Source: JAWXBK01 sp040878185 (GTDB lineage: Bacteria; Pseudomonadota; Alphaproteobacteria; Dongiales; Dongiaceae). Taken from it: a DNA stretch of 61,919 nucleotides. The notes beneath the pieces are model-generated. The model was not told the origin of the DNA, ran no database searches, and saw only the letters and a program-made list of their open reading frames with translations. Location of the stretch: contig JBBDMS010000055.1 in the NCBI GenBank assembly GCA_040878185.1, positions 1 through 61,919 of the forward strand. The letters are read 5' to 3'. Positions 61,835 through 61,919 of this stretch are shown here, piece after piece. The position numbers and the translations under genes are program-made. Positions within the stretch are counted from its first letter, which is position 1; each line of letters starts with the position of its first letter.

Positions 61835-61919
61835 ATGGCGTTGCATTTCACCAAGGAAGAGCTGGCAGGCCGGCGGGAAAACGCGATCAAAATGATGGCC
61901 GAACGGAATCTCGACGGGC
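61835..61919 (+). CDS. M24 family peptidase/creatinase-like protein (5' end only)
   Basis: Only 28 codons are present before the window ends. MALHFTKEELAGRRENAI then KMMAERNLDG matches the start of Xaa-Pro dipeptidase/creatinase-like M24 proteins (HFTxxEyaxRxxxxxxxMxxxxLDG). GCAGGAG lies at a suitable distance before the ATG. If correct, it is the third M24 protein in the window; its metal-ligand region is outside. Confidence 0.65.
   Translation, partial: MALHFTKEELAGRRENAIKMMAERNLDG

Overview
The window comes from the chromosome of a GC-rich alphaproteobacterium. The main evidence is the alphaproteobacterial housekeeping order aroA-cmk-rpsA-ihfB-lapA-pyrF-trpF ... trpB-trpA-accD-folC on the minus strand, an FYDL-type zinc/acidic protein (TIGR02300) beside a tRNA-Ala, and a cob gene set of the aerobic (late cobalt insertion) type. 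The order or family within the class cannot be fixed from the sequence alone.

Layout. 1-2920: end of a GNAT acetyltransferase, then a minus-strand pair of an FAD amine oxidoreductase and a creatinase-like M24 protein. 3171-7619: folC, accD, trpA, trpB (minus). 7751-11824: an accessory block separating trpB from trpF, with a lipoprotein alpha/beta hydrolase (minus) and a four-gene plus-strand phospholipid cassette (CDP-alcohol transferase, CdsA-like, PlsC-like, DedA-like). 11821-19149: trpF, membrane protein, pyrF, lapA, ihfB, rpsA, cmk, aroA (minus). 19309-25277: a second accessory block with DUF3307, a GFA protein coupled to a class III cyclase, DUF4126, an orphan Tat-type binding protein and a cobalt-type nitrile hydratase (alpha, beta, activator). 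25512-26132: TIGR02300 protein, tRNA-Ala(GGC) and its terminator.

26524-34021: an arginine deiminase pathway operon (YfcC antiporter, arcA, arcB, arcC, NhaC antiporter) followed by a porin. 34006-35030 is a scar zone with fragments of an aldehyde dehydrogenase and of short-chain dehydrogenase genes. 35031-39852: polyamine-type ABC binding protein and two permeases without an ATPase, an Lrp/AsnC regulator and a second creatinase-like M24 protein.

39908-61209: nearly complete aerobic cobalamin pathway. A minus-strand operon (cbtB-cbtA-cobU-cobO-cobQ) and a plus-strand operon (DUF1636-cobW-cobN-G-H-I-J-L-E-M-A-B-T-F) diverge from 45.5-46.0 kb, and each carries its own cobalamin riboswitch. cobC/cobD sit at the left end. 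cobK lies antisense inside the plus-strand operon. The small cobaltochelatase subunits, cobalamin synthase and the DMB synthesis gene are not in the window. The window ends with an unidentified small protein and the start of a third M24 protein.

Together the genes suggest an aerobe that makes B12 under B12 feedback, takes up cobalt by CbtAB, probably also spends cobalt on a nitrile hydratase, and degrades arginine and other small nitrogen compounds. Most genes are packed with 1-4 bp ATGA/GTGA/TGATG overlaps. No CRISPR array, insertion sequence, prophage or recognisable defence system was seen. The less described material is the lipid cassette, the metal-ligand-free M24 proteins, the START/zinc-ribbon/cyclase protein, and the antisense placement of cobK.
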